Origin: Spirochaetaceae bacterium
GTDB taxonomy: Bacteria; Spirochaetota; Spirochaetia; Treponematales; Treponemataceae
Direction of reading: 5' to 3'
DNA length: 20,043 bases
Assembly (NCBI GenBank): GCA_017646305.1
Contig: JAGCMR010000300.1
Coordinates: forward strand, 1 to 20,043
Below, in pieces: positions 1-8,354 of this stretch. The position numbers were made by a program, and so were the translations under genes. How positions within the stretch are numbered: position 1 is the stretch's first letter; every line of letters starts with the position of its first letter. The notes below the pieces were generated by a model, which did no database searches, was not told the origin of the DNA, and was given only the letters and a program-made list of their open reading frames with translations.

Positions 1-1395
1 GTCACGAATTTCTGCTGCTGCCTCGTAGTCCTGATTCTGCACCAAAAGACGCTTTTCTTCCGTAAGCTCACTGATGCTTGCTTCTAGCTCTTCCAGCTCC
101 AGAGGCTTTTCTTCCTCATCAATCTTTTTCATGGCGCCAGCTTCGTCCAAGAGATCAATGGCCTTGTCTGGCAAACAGCGATCGCTTAGGTAGCGGCGAG
201 CAAGCCTAACAGTGGCAGGGATAACATCATCTTCGTAGCGTACCCCGTGGAAGCTTTCGTATTTTTTTCTGATTCCTTCTAGAATCAAGATGGCTTCTTG
301 GTCAGTGGGTTCTTCCACCAAAACCGACTGGAAGCGGCGCTCCAGGGCTGCATCGCGCTCAAAGTACTTGCGGTACTCAGCCAAGGTGGTGGCTCCAATA
401 CATTGTAGCTCCCCACGGGCAAGGGCTGGCTTCAGCAGATTGGAGGCATCCATGGCACCTTCTGAGCCACCAGCCCCAATGAGGGTATGTAGCTCATCAA
501 TAAACAGAATAATATTCTTGTTTTCTACAATTTCTTTAAGAATAAGCTTAATTCGCTCTTCAAATTCACCACGGTACTTTGTTCCTGCCACCACCGCCGC
601 AAGATCAAGGGAAAGAATACGCTTTTTCAGCAGATTGCGAGGAACAGTACCTTTAACAATGTGATGGGCAAGGCCTTCCACAATGGCTGTTTTTCCAACA
701 CCAGGATCTCCAATCAGCACGGGGTTGTTCTTAGTGCGACGGGAAAGAAGCTGGATAACACGGCGAACCTCTTTTTCTCGCCCCACCACAGGATCTAGCT
801 GCTGATTGGCAGCCAATGCAGTAAGATCTCGGCTAAATTCCACCAAAATACTGGGACGGCCGTTTCTAGACTTGTCGTTGCGGCTTCCCCCCTGACTCCC
901 GGTGGGAAACACGGGAATAGCCATTTCCCTGCCTCGGCTTTCATAGGAGGACTGAAATTTTTCGTAAATACCGTTTAGGGCAGAATATACATCCTCAATC
1001 CGTAATCCCGCCTTTTCAAAAAAGCGGGAGGTAAGGCTGTATTGTTCACGGATGGCGGCTACCACAAGATGCTCAGTTCCCACATAATCACGACGAAGAC
1101 TGCGGGATTCGATGGCAGCTGCATCTAAAAGGCTTCTGACTCGCCGTGAAACAGGTAAGTCACTGAAGGTGCCTATTTTAGTTCTAGTAAAAAGACTTTG
1201 TTCCAAGGCAAGCTGAAAGGATAAGACATTTATCCTTAGCTTTTGCAACAAAATATATCCCAAGCCATCAGCGTGCTTTAACAGGGCGATTAAAATATGT
1301 TCAGGCTGCAACTGATCGCTGCCGCTTTTTTTTCCTTCCTCTTGGGCCAAAACAGTAACAAGCTTATGGGCCCGAGGTGATAAATTCTTTGCCAT
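1..1395 (-). CDS. clpC: ClpC AAA+ chaperone subunit of the ClpCP protease (partial, C-terminal half off the left edge)
   Basis: ATP-driven unfoldase that feeds substrates to ClpP in the cytoplasm. The 465 visible residues run from the start codon to the window edge without a stop. They show the double Clp-N repeat (about residues 5-140), a linker, and the first AAA+ domain with Walker A GDPGVGKT (229-236), pore loop GTKYRGEFE (271-279), Walker B ILFIDE (296-301) and ERRF arginine finger (352-355). The middle domain ends in a UVR-like stretch ([15 protein letters not shown], 451-465), the element that in ClpC contacts McsA-type adaptors. Domain 2 and the ClpP-binding loop lie outside the window. 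E32 and E108 sit where B. subtilis ClpC binds phosphoarginine. ATG is preceded by AAGGA at 6 nt. It lies 85 nt downstream of mcsB. ClpB and ClpA are less likely given the UVR segment and the mcsA-mcsB neighbours. Confidence 0.95.
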   Translation of the reverse strand, partial: MAKNLSPRAHKLVTVLAQEEGKKSGSDQLQPEHILIALLKHADGLGYILLQKLRINVLSFQLALEQSLFTRTKIGTFSDLPVSRRVRSLLDAAAIESRSLRRDYVGTEHLVVAAIREQYSLTSRFFEKAGLRIEDVYSALNGIYEKFQSSYESRGREMAIPVFPTGSQGGSRNDKSRNGRPSILVEFSRDLTALAANQQLDPVVGREKEVRRVIQLLSRRTKNNPVLIGDPGVGKTAIVEGLAHHIVKGTVPRNLLKKRILSLDLAAVVAGTKYRGEFEERIKLILKEIVENKNIILFIDELHTLIGAGGSEGAMDASNLLKPALARGELQCIGATTLAEYRKYFERDAALERRFQSVLVEEPTDQEAILILEGIRKKYESFHGVRYEDDVIPATVRLARRYLSDRCLPDKAIDLLDEAGAMKKIDEEEKPLELEELEASISELTEEKRLLVQNQDYEAAAEIRD

Positions 1396-1466
1396 AGTAA
1401 TTCCTTACACTTCTTTATATTTTCGGCAGGGACTATAATTTAGCCCAGTTGTTCAATATAAAGTCT

Positions 1467-1475
1467 AGTATAGCA
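1467..1475 (-). promoter_or_regulatory. Candidate extended -10 promoter for clpC
   Basis: On the minus strand the bases read TGCTATACT, which fits the extended -10 pattern TGnTATAAT with one mismatch. It lies 5 nt beyond the mcsB stop and would give a leader of about 65 nt before the clpC ATG. No good -35 box is present, as is common for extended -10 promoters. No CtsR direct repeat or CIRCE inverted repeat was seen in the 85-nt gap. This is a pattern match only. Confidence 0.33.
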
Positions 1476-1480
1476 GCTCA

Positions 1481-2635
1481 TTAAAAGCAAATTTGAACCT
1501 TTTCCAGAGCTTCTTGTAGCAACAAGGCTCTCAGGCGAGAAATAATAAGAACAGGATGCTCGTGCACATCAGTTTCAAAAGAAAAGTTTAATTCCTTGTC
1601 CTTGTACAGATAATCCAAGTGGGCGTTGCGTATACGATACATAAGGGCATGAAGCTCTCGATAGGAGATTCCCATAATGAGTCCCGTGCTCATTCCCAAT
1701 TGCAAGGTACTGATAATGTCCATAGCTTCACTACAATCAATAAAACGGCTGTATCGCATAACGGCAAACATTCTACTGATAATGTGACGAAGCATGGTTG
1801 GGCGACTTTCACCATAGGAAATACGAGCCTTCCGTTCCTGGGAACAGAGCTCTGTCACCACTATGTGGAACTCTCCCAGCTGATCCTCTTCCCCACCACA
1901 GGCTGCATAACGGGAGCTCAGCTGATAACAGGCTCCTAGGGCTGCATAGGGAACGGAGGTTCCTCCAAAGGCTGGCTCCAGCTGGCAATTTTTCTTGGAA
2001 ACCTCATCCATTACCTGCTGAATCTGTTGAGTCTGTAAAAGCCCTGGAAGAAAAAGCCGCAAGGAAGCCTTCATGCCACTTCCTGCATCCTTTAAATCGG
2101 AGGTAAGAAAGCCAAAATCATAGGAAGCGGCAAACTGTAGGCTTTGCTGCAGAACAGCATCTATTTGTCTGCATAGCTGCCAAGATTCCATGGTATTGTA
2201 GCCAGCCGAAAGAGCAGCAATACTGATATGGTCTCGACCGTTTATTAAACAAGATACGCGACCGTCAGTACGAACTACCACTGCTGGAACACATTCAAAC
2301 TTACGAAAAAGATCTGTTTGTGGATTGTTAATATTTCTCTCGGTGTAGCTTCGTTCAGGGAGAATGCTCCGTTCAACTAAAAGCTGCCGAGCGGAAAAAT
2401 CAAGCTGATCTGTTTCCACCTGCTGATAATGGTCTGGATGAGGCACCTTATTAAAGGCATCAAAAACTAAAGACTGTACTCGCTGTACATCGTCGGTATT
2501 ACACTGACAGGGAAAGACAAAATTTGCCAAATTGCGGGCAAGACGGATACGTGTTGAAAGCACCACATCATTTTCTTCCCCATCCTCCGCATACCACACC
2601 ATTCCAGGATTCAGCGTGTCGGGGTGGCTACTCAT
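1481..2635 (-). CDS. mcsB: McsB-like ATP:guanido phosphotransferase family protein, probably catalytically degenerate
   Basis: Homologue of McsB, which phosphorylates arginines and marks proteins for ClpCP. The 384 residues keep the family framework: VVLSTRIRLARN (24-35) for the SSRIRLARN nucleotide-binding segment, RQLLVERSILP (83-93), LTS...GSGMKASLRLFLP (177-197), and the C-terminal helices. Length is close to the usual 350-365. Key active-site segments differ. The NEEDH loop reads NGRDH (132-136), the CPTN segment reads DLKD (180-183), and the loop that is YGEGSE in B. subtilis reads FGGTSV (223-228). The C-terminal RDxxRA phosphoarginine motif has lost its RD. The protein may therefore be a pseudokinase adaptor rather than an active kinase. 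This rests on hand alignment. The ATG overlaps the mcsA stop (ATGA), so the two are probably translationally coupled. Confidence 0.88.
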   Translation of the reverse strand: MSSHPDTLNPGMVWYAEDGEENDVVLSTRIRLARNLANFVFPCQCNTDDVQRVQSLVFDAFNKVPHPDHYQQVETDQLDFSARQLLVERSILPERSYTERNINNPQTDLFRKFECVPAVVVRTDGRVSCLINGRDHISIAALSAGYNTMESWQLCRQIDAVLQQSLQFAASYDFGFLTSDLKDAGSGMKASLRLFLPGLLQTQQIQQVMDEVSKKNCQLEPAFGGTSVPYAALGACYQLSSRYAACGGEEDQLGEFHIVVTELCSQERKARISYGESRPTMLRHIISRMFAVMRYSRFIDCSEAMDIISTLQLGMSTGLIMGISYRELHALMYRIRNAHLDYLYKDKELNFSFETDVHEHPVLIISRLRALLLQEALEKVQICF

Positions 2636-3159
2636 AAACTGCTTTCTCCTGGAGCCAGTGAATCACAACTTTCTTTACCAGCGGCACGTTTATCCAAGGC
2701 CTTTAATCGGTCTCGGTACAAAGCAGCCCTTTCGTATTCCTCTTGGGCTACAGCTTTTTCTAATTTTTCCTTTAACTGCATCCTGTCCGCAAGTATGGAT
2801 TTGAAGCCTGCAAGGCGTTCTGGCAGAGCTCCAGTGTAACGGCTAGTGATTCCTTGTTTTTCTAAAATGGATTTGAGCTTTGGAGCAAAAATATTGTAGC
2901 ACTCAGGACAACCAAGACGCTGAGTTCTTTCAAAATCACCTTCGTTGGTACCACAAACAGGACATTGACGCTGATTTTTTCTCATCTTGGCAATGGAATC
3001 AAAAAGGCCTGCCAAAGACATTTCGATTTTGCCATTGCTGGTAGACAGCCCCCGCTGAGTGGCACATTGTAGACACAGATGGACTTCCTTTTGTCCACTG
3101 GTACTAACCTGCTGTACCACCATCATAGCATCACGAACACCACATATATCACAAATCAT
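2632..3159 (-). CDS. mcsA: McsA-like zinc-finger/UVR-domain adaptor
   Basis: McsA is the activator and partner of McsB and helps dock it on ClpC. The 175-residue product has four CxxC pairs: C3/C6, C29/C32, C66/C69 and C84/C87, enough for two zinc sites. A C-terminal UVR motif (about 127-156, with KEKLEKAVAQEEYERAALYRD) is typical of McsA, UvrB/UvrC and the ClpC middle domain. Length matches McsA (about 180). ATG is preceded by GAGGA at 10 nt. It starts only 2 nt after the stop of the upstream Lol permease gene and overlaps mcsB by 4 nt, so it is part of the long operon. No ctsR accompanies it, unlike the Bacillus ctsR-mcsA-mcsB-clpC operon. Confidence 0.92.
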   Translation of the reverse strand: MICDICGVRDAMMVVQQVSTSGQKEVHLCLQCATQRGLSTSNGKIEMSLAGLFDSIAKMRKNQRQCPVCGTNEGDFERTQRLGCPECYNIFAPKLKSILEKQGITSRYTGALPERLAGFKSILADRMQLKEKLEKAVAQEEYERAALYRDRLKALDKRAAGKESCDSLAPGESSL

Positions 3160-3161
3160 GA

Positions 3162-4580
3162 CTAAAATTTCCTCAAGGTATCCAAGGGCTTTTCTTTTCC
3201 TGCCTTAATGCTGGGCAGGGCTGAAACAACCACAGACAACACTAATGTACCAGCGGCAATAATAAAGATTCCAGTCCAAGGCAAAATCACAGGGATTTCT
3301 TCCAAATAAAAGGCAGGATCAAGCAACTGCACTGGCACGAATTCACTCCTTGCAAAATCCTTTGAAAGGAAATTCTCCAGAAAAGCAAGGAACATACTAG
3401 ACAGATTATACCAAAAATGGACAAAAATGTTAAGGAGCTTCTCTATACCAGCAAGAATTTGATTTACATTCACGGCACAAAGTATTCCCAATGGAATTCC
3501 CAGCACCACACCTGCTCCACCTGCACAAAAGCCAGTCAACAGGAAGGCTGTAATAATGCCCTCGGAGGTGGCTCCCACGCTTTTCAAAATGGCAATTTCC
3601 CGACGACGCTCCATGGCTAGCATTACTAGAGCAGAGGAAATATTCACCGAGGCCACCAGCACAATCAAAAACATAACAAAAATCAACATGATTCTAGTGG
3701 ATGCAAAATTCTCATACTGGGCAGTATTCAGCTGGCTCCACAATCTGAGGCGACATCCAGGAGGCAATTCTTCTTCCACCAACCAGGCTGTTTCCAGCAG
3801 ACCGTCGGAAAAGGCATCCTCGGTTTGAAGCCCCACCAAAATTGTGGAAAGAGAGCCCTCCAACAGAGAAAAGCCTGTGTCAAAGGGAATAAAAACCCAC
3901 AGGGAATCAAGCTCCTGATAGCCACAAGACACAATTCCTTCTACCGTAAAGGGAGTAATTTTCGGAATCACCTTGCCAGTGGGACTTGTTCTCATGGTGA
4001 CGACTCTTATAGTATCCCCAGGATTCAAGCCAAGATTCTTTGCAACTCCCGTTCCAATCAAAGCACTGCGGGGAGAAGAAAGACTGATGGAACCAGATTG
4101 GGCACTAAAAAGCTGGGAAAAATTTGATTCAGGGGCAAAAATTTCTGGGGGAACAGCACGAATGGTGGCACCAGTTCGACCCTTTGCTCCAGCTGCCAAG
4201 CCAATGCCCTGTCGTTCAGGAAAGGCAGCAGTAATTCCTGGAACCCCTTGTAGCTGGACTGCTAGTTCTTTTATGCCTTCAGCTGTCTCCAAGTCAGGCA
4301 GGGAAAAACTTTCTTCAGCCAGGGAATTGTTGACAATGGAGGAACCAGTTACCACCACCTGCATGTGATAGCTAGAAAGCTCCACAATGCGAGAGGTGAT
4401 TCCTTCAATCATGCCGTCAGAAACCGTAAGCACCACCACCAGTGGCACCAAGCTTAGGGCAATGCACAAGATTGCTCCCAAGAGGCTTTTGCCAGCAGAA
4501 GAGCCTTCCCCAGACATATTTTTCTGGGAGGGAGATAGGAGCATTCGTGTGGCGTAGAGAATGGAGGCTTTGATTTTCAT
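3162..4580 (-). CDS. LolC/LolE-family lipoprotein-releasing permease (second copy in the operon)
   Basis: Inner-membrane subunit of the Lol exporter, which extracts lipoproteins from the cytoplasmic membrane. The 472 residues have MacB/FtsX topology: TM1 about 32-55, a large extracytoplasmic domain (about 56-290), then three C-terminal TM segments (about 296-320, 340-370 and 435-458). The cytoplasmic coupling motif MERRREIAILKSVGAT follows TM2, as in LolC/E. About 55 extra residues sit between the last two TM segments. The sister permease has a comparable insert. The ATG overlaps the lolD stop by 4 nt, and mcsA starts 2 nt downstream. By order (permease-lolD-permease) it sits where E. coli has lolE, but sequence alone does not separate LolC from LolE. 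Confidence 0.9.
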   Translation of the reverse strand: MKIKASILYATRMLLSPSQKNMSGEGSSAGKSLLGAILCIALSLVPLVVVLTVSDGMIEGITSRIVELSSYHMQVVVTGSSIVNNSLAEESFSLPDLETAEGIKELAVQLQGVPGITAAFPERQGIGLAAGAKGRTGATIRAVPPEIFAPESNFSQLFSAQSGSISLSSPRSALIGTGVAKNLGLNPGDTIRVVTMRTSPTGKVIPKITPFTVEGIVSCGYQELDSLWVFIPFDTGFSLLEGSLSTILVGLQTEDAFSDGLLETAWLVEEELPPGCRLRLWSQLNTAQYENFASTRIMLIFVMFLIVLVASVNISSALVMLAMERRREIAILKSVGATSEGIITAFLLTGFCAGGAGVVLGIPLGILCAVNVNQILAGIEKLLNIFVHFWYNLSSMFLAFLENFLSKDFARSEFVPVQLLDPAFYLEEIPVILPWTGIFIIAAGTLVLSVVVSALPSIKAGKEKPLDTLRKF

Positions 4581-5266
4581 TGAGAATCCACCCGAGCCAA
4601 ATGCCCCTTGGTTATGGTATAGATTTCATCTCCCTTAGTAGCCAGCTCCCTGTCGTGAGTGACAAGCACCAAGGTCTTGTGATACTTGTCCACCATGGAA
4701 AAGAGCAAATCCCCAATGAGCTGGGCATTGGCAGGATCAAGGTTACCGGTGGGCTCATCTGCCAGCACCAACTGGGGATTTTGAATCAGCGAACGGGCTA
4801 CAGCTACCCGCTGCCGCTCACCACCAGACAACTGGGAGGGCAAGTGATGGAGGCGATGGTCAAGGCCCACCTCATGGAGCAAGGTTTGGGCTACTTCTGC
4901 CGCCTGCTTGCGAGGCATACCGCTCATGTAGGCTGGAAGATACACATTTTCCAAGGCAGTAAAATCCTTCAAAAGATAGTGAAACTGGAAAATCAAGCCC
5001 AAAAACTGGGAGCGGTATGCTGCCAGCTGGTTTTCCGGCAAGCTGTGGACACAGTAGGGCCCCACCACTACGGAGCCAGCACTGGGAGCATCCAAGCCAC
5101 CGATAATGTTCAACAGGGTACTTTTACCACTACCGCTTTCTCCCACCACCACCACCTTGGTACCAGATTTTACCTGCAAATCTAAGGACTTGATAATGGT
5201 CAGCTTGTCCATACCAGTTATATAAGTTTTTTCTAAACCTTCAATCTTAATAATTACGTCACTCAT
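4577..5266 (-). CDS. lolD: LolD lipoprotein-releasing ABC transporter ATPase
   Basis: ATPase that powers the LolC/E permeases. The 229 residues contain all ABC motifs: Walker A GESGSGKST (42-50), Q-loop Q94, signature LSGGERQR (146-153), Walker B LVLADEP (166-172) followed by TGNLD, and H-loop H204 (VTHD). Sequence and length fit the LolD/MacB/FtsE class (220-235 residues), and the two flanking LolC/E-type permeases settle the call as LolD. GGAGG lies 9 nt before the ATG. The start overlaps the upstream permease by 8 nt and the end overlaps the downstream permease by 4 nt, so a coupled, stoichiometric complex is likely. Confidence 0.95.
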   Translation of the reverse strand: MSDVIIKIEGLEKTYITGMDKLTIIKSLDLQVKSGTKVVVVGESGSGKSTLLNIIGGLDAPSAGSVVVGPYCVHSLPENQLAAYRSQFLGLIFQFHYLLKDFTALENVYLPAYMSGMPRKQAAEVAQTLLHEVGLDHRLHHLPSQLSGGERQRVAVARSLIQNPQLVLADEPTGNLDPANAQLIGDLLFSMVDKYHKTLVLVTHDRELATKGDEIYTITKGHLARVDSQ

Positions 5267-6539
5267 CGTGGAGTACCTCCGAAAGCGTCATTGCCAATAC
5301 CTTTCTGCTGGCAACCCAAGAAGCAGCCAGGGCAGAAAAAACACCAAAAATGGTGATAAAGGTAATTTCAGCCGGGAACATGCGAGCAGGAATACTGGCA
5401 TATACCTGATACATGGTATTTTCTCGAACATACATTGCCATAGCTGGATTTGTGGCCATAGTTACAATGTACTGAAGCCAATAACTTAACTTAGCAATCA
5501 CATCAAAAATCACATCCATTTGCACGCACATCAGCATTCCCAAAAGCAAACCAGGAATGGCTCCTCCAAGGCCAGTTAAAAGTCCTCTTAGAATGAAGAT
5601 AAGCTGTACCTCTCGTTTTCTTCCGCCTAAGGCAGAAAGAACTGCAATTTCAGAACGGCGCTCAAAAACCATTCGTCGCATTCCGTTAAAGATATTCACC
5701 CCCACCACCACAAAAATCATAAACACTAGCATCATCAGCAGATTCTTTTCTACTTTCAACGCACCGAAAAATGAGCGGTTGTAGCTGCGCCAAGATTCGG
5801 TTTGAATCCCTGGGAGGGCCTTTTCCAGCTGATGAATTACCTGCAAGTCATTTTCAGAGTCTGCAAGCTTTAGGGCAAAAAGCTTTGTAGCATCCTTACC
5901 AAAAAACTGCTGGCCAGCATCCATAGAAATAAAAGAATAGCTATTGTTGATTTCTGCATAACCACAGGAAAAAATTCCCGACACCACAAAAACTCTGTTG
6001 TCGGAAATTAAATCCACGTCGCTGCCACCAGAAAGGGCCAACATATTCACGGTACTGCCCACCCGAAGCCCCAATTGTCGGGCAAGCTGGCTTCCCAACA
6101 CAATGTAGCCAGGGCGAGACAAATCGAATTCGCCAGAAATCATTTGCATTTCCTGGGCAAAACCTGCGTCGGTATACATGATGTCTGGCGAAACAGCGCG
6201 AATCAAGGAGGCAGATTGACGACCACTTGCACTGGCCAAAAGACTTTGGGCCTCGTACATGGGCTCCACCGCCACCACCCCTAATTCAGGACGGAAGCAC
6301 TGCTGTTCAAAGGCTTCTTGGTCAAAATCCTGTGATGCCGTCACCCGAATGTGGGCAGAGCTGATTTCCATAATGCTATCGATAAATCCCATCTGGAAAC
6401 CGTTCATGACGGAAACCGTAACGATAAGGGTCATAACCCCAAAGCAGATACTCAGCGAGGCAAGAAAACCTGTTACCGCAGAGCGGCCAGAACGGTCAAC
6501 CTTGGCAAAACGGCGGGAAACGAAAAAAATCCACTTCAA
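5259..6539 (-). CDS. LolC/LolE-family lipoprotein-releasing permease (first copy in the operon)
   Basis: Permease subunit of the Lol complex, 426 residues. TM1 (about 23-46) holds the family hallmark SVMNGFQ just before the extracytoplasmic domain (about 50-262). Three further TM segments follow, with the cytoplasmic motif FERRSEIAVLSALGG after TM2. The start is TTG: no ATG lies upstream in frame, AAGGAG lies 9 nt before it, and its first bases overlap the stop of the preceding gene (TTGA). Between the last two TM segments is an insert of about 50 residues rich in aromatic residues and methionine. Order in the operon matches lolC of E. coli. MacB is less likely because the ATPase is a separate 229-residue protein. 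Confidence 0.9.
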   Translation of the reverse strand: MKWIFFVSRRFAKVDRSGRSAVTGFLASLSICFGVMTLIVTVSVMNGFQMGFIDSIMEISSAHIRVTASQDFDQEAFEQQCFRPELGVVAVEPMYEAQSLLASASGRQSASLIRAVSPDIMYTDAGFAQEMQMISGEFDLSRPGYIVLGSQLARQLGLRVGSTVNMLALSGGSDVDLISDNRVFVVSGIFSCGYAEINNSYSFISMDAGQQFFGKDATKLFALKLADSENDLQVIHQLEKALPGIQTESWRSYNRSFFGALKVEKNLLMMLVFMIFVVVGVNIFNGMRRMVFERRSEIAVLSALGGRKREVQLIFILRGLLTGLGGAIPGLLLGMLMCVQMDVIFDVIAKLSYWLQYIVTMATNPAMAMYVRENTMYQVYASIPARMFPAEITFITIFGVFSALAASWVASRKVLAMTLSEVLHDE

Positions 6540-7423
6540 TACTCTGTTCTCCTTATTTCCTTGCCATCAAGATACACAACCTCAGAAAGCAACCGAGCCC
6601 CGTTATAACGAGTTTCAATCTTCATATTGTTAAAATAACGAGTTTCTGTATAAGCACTTTCGTCTTCATATTTTCGAGAAACTAAAAGTACTTCATTTTC
6701 AAAATAATCATATCCCCCATGAATATTTCCTGGACGATGATACAAGGTTTTTTCCACCAAAGACTTTTCCTCTCCATGGTGGGTAATTCTTTTTTCTGTT
6801 AAATCTCTTTCTGAATTATAAAAATATTCTACAACCTGATTCAGTGAAAGATGCAACAAGGCTGTTGTATCTGGTGAATTGCCCTCTTGTGGATTTGAGT
6901 TTTTTAGCTCAGTCTTTACCTGCTGCTCCGAAGCCTTTTTTGTATCAGACGCATACACTTCCTCCCGTGTTAAAAGTCCTTCTGGGGAATAAAAATATTC
7001 AGTTCGGCGTGTTTTTTGAAAATCAGTATGCACTACCCTCTGGCGATTTCGGGAATTGTCGTAATAAAAATATTCCTCCTGCAATGCAATTTCAGCAGGA
7101 GTAAGGGAAGGCTCAGAATCAGCAGTAGAAAGGGCTTTCTCCAACCAAGTAATACGGCTTTGCAAACGATATTCACCATCATAGAGATTGCGAGTAAAAA
7201 CTCCATCTACCTTAGTTACCACCGTCCTGCTTGAATCTGCTGACAAAAGAGAGGTTTCCTCCCCATCATAGAAATGGAGCCGTGGTAAGCCCTTTCCGTC
7301 GTACAGTAATTCCTGAACAGGCTCCTGAACTACAGCCTCATCAATCAAAGGCTCTATCTCTGAAGCCTGAAGCACGGAACACAGTAAAGCAGGAAGCAGA
7401 CAGGCAAAACCATGCAAGCGCAT
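6536..7423 (-). CDS. Secreted protein with tyrosine/glycine-rich YD-like repeats, function unknown
   Basis: 295 residues from the ATG at 7423. A TTG one codon upstream is possible but sits directly against the AGGA ribosome site. The N-terminus is a signal peptide (MRLHGFACLLPALLCSVLQAS, cleavage likely after the LQA). The mature part has repeated short units of the form Y-F/L-Y-x-G/N-x-L-x-x-(E/R)-x-x-Y, for example EYFYSPEGLL, EYFYNSERDL, TRYFNNMKI and RYNGARLL. These recall YD/RHS or YwqK-like beta-hairpin repeats. A cysteine at residue 16 lies in LPALLC, a poor lipobox. It overlaps ftsY by 1 nt and the first Lol permease by 4 nt, so it is co-expressed with lolCDE. Function is not recognised. 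A periplasmic or envelope role connected with lipoproteins is inference from position. Confidence 0.8.
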   Translation of the reverse strand: MRLHGFACLLPALLCSVLQASEIEPLIDEAVVQEPVQELLYDGKGLPRLHFYDGEETSLLSADSSRTVVTKVDGVFTRNLYDGEYRLQSRITWLEKALSTADSEPSLTPAEIALQEEYFYYDNSRNRQRVVHTDFQKTRRTEYFYSPEGLLTREEVYASDTKKASEQQVKTELKNSNPQEGNSPDTTALLHLSLNQVVEYFYNSERDLTEKRITHHGEEKSLVEKTLYHRPGNIHGGYDYFENEVLLVSRKYEDESAYTETRYFNNMKIETRYNGARLLSEVVYLDGKEIRRTEY

Positions 7424-8301
7424 CAATCCAATCCTAGGAATTCATCCACGTACTGGTTTGGTTCAAAGGGACGAATATCCCCGTATCCTTCTCCAAAGCA
7501 AATAAAGGCTACAGGAATACCGAATTCCTTACCAATGGCTGCAGCAATTCCACCCTTTGCGGTAGAGTCATATTTTGTTAATATAACTGCATCTAGCCCC
7601 ACTGCCTGATGGAAGACCTCAGCCTGTCGCAAGCCATTCTGACCAGTGGTGGCATCAATAACGAGAATCTTTTTATAGCAGCCAGGAGATGCCTTAGAAG
7701 CAGCAACTCTGTCGATTTTTTGCAGCTCACGAACTAAGTTTTCCTTGTTGTGGAGACGGCCAGCTGTATCTGCCAAAACAATGCCACCACCACGGGCTGC
7801 CACAGCCTCTGCTCCATCAAAAACTACAGCAGATGGATCAGCTCCATGCTGATGAGCCACCACTCGCACTCCCAGTCGCTGGCCATGAAGCTGTAGCTGT
7901 TCAATGGCGGCAGCACGGAAGGTATCTGCGGCAGCCATCACCACATTGTATTTTCCGCTGCCTTGGAAAAAGCCTGCTAGCTTTGCCACAGAGGTAGTCT
8001 TTCCCACACCGTTCACCCCTAAAACCATGTATACATTAACCTTTTCTGGCTCTGGCTCCAATTCCACTGAACGGACAAATTCTAAAAGTCGGCTCTTGAG
8101 CTGCAGCAAAATTCCTCGTTCATCTTCAATCTTTTGAGAACGGCAGTTTTTTTCCAGCTCATCCACCAATTCAAAGACGTTTTTTGCACCCAAATCACCT
8201 TCAATCAATAAGTCTGAAAGCTCTTCAAAAAACTCTTGATCTCGATTTTTGTGGATTCCAAAAAAATTTCTCAATCTGTCTGCAAACTTAGTTTTTGCCA
8301 T
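7423..8301 (-). CDS. ftsY: FtsY, signal recognition particle receptor GTPase
   Basis: SRP receptor that delivers ribosomes with nascent membrane proteins to SecYEG. 292 residues with the N domain (about 1-80) and the G domain: G1 GVNGVGKT (95-102), AADTFRAAA (124-132), DTAGR (178-182), TKYD (242-245) followed by STAKGG, and the closing FICFGEG. The motif NGVGKTTS and the short N domain fit FtsY rather than Ffh. No acidic A domain is present, as in many compact FtsY proteins. ATG at 8301 is chosen because GGGAG lies 5 nt before it. An in-frame ATG at 8322 has no ribosome site. The 53-nt A+T-rich gap upstream is one of the wider breaks in the operon and could hold an internal promoter, but no clear one was seen. 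Confidence 0.96.
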   Translation of the reverse strand: MAKTKFADRLRNFFGIHKNRDQEFFEELSDLLIEGDLGAKNVFELVDELEKNCRSQKIEDERGILLQLKSRLLEFVRSVELEPEPEKVNVYMVLGVNGVGKTTSVAKLAGFFQGSGKYNVVMAAADTFRAAAIEQLQLHGQRLGVRVVAHQHGADPSAVVFDGAEAVAARGGGIVLADTAGRLHNKENLVRELQKIDRVAASKASPGCYKKILVIDATTGQNGLRQAEVFHQAVGLDAVILTKYDSTAKGGIAAAIGKEFGIPVAFICFGEGYGDIRPFEPNQYVDEFLGLD

Positions 8302-8354
8302 ACCTACTCCCGCCATATTCATATATAAAAAAGATTAGATTCTATTTTGTAACG

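Noticed and set aside
1396..1480. CtsR operator or CIRCE element upstream of clpC.
   Set aside because: No heptad direct repeat of the CtsR type and no 9-bp CIRCE inverted repeat could be found in the 85-nt gap.
7361..7423. Lipobox in the secreted repeat protein (LPALLC) and in the PEGA protein (RSLWC).
   Set aside because: The residue before Cys is Leu or Trp, which does not fit even the relaxed spirochaete lipobox (Gly, Ala, Ser or Asn expected).
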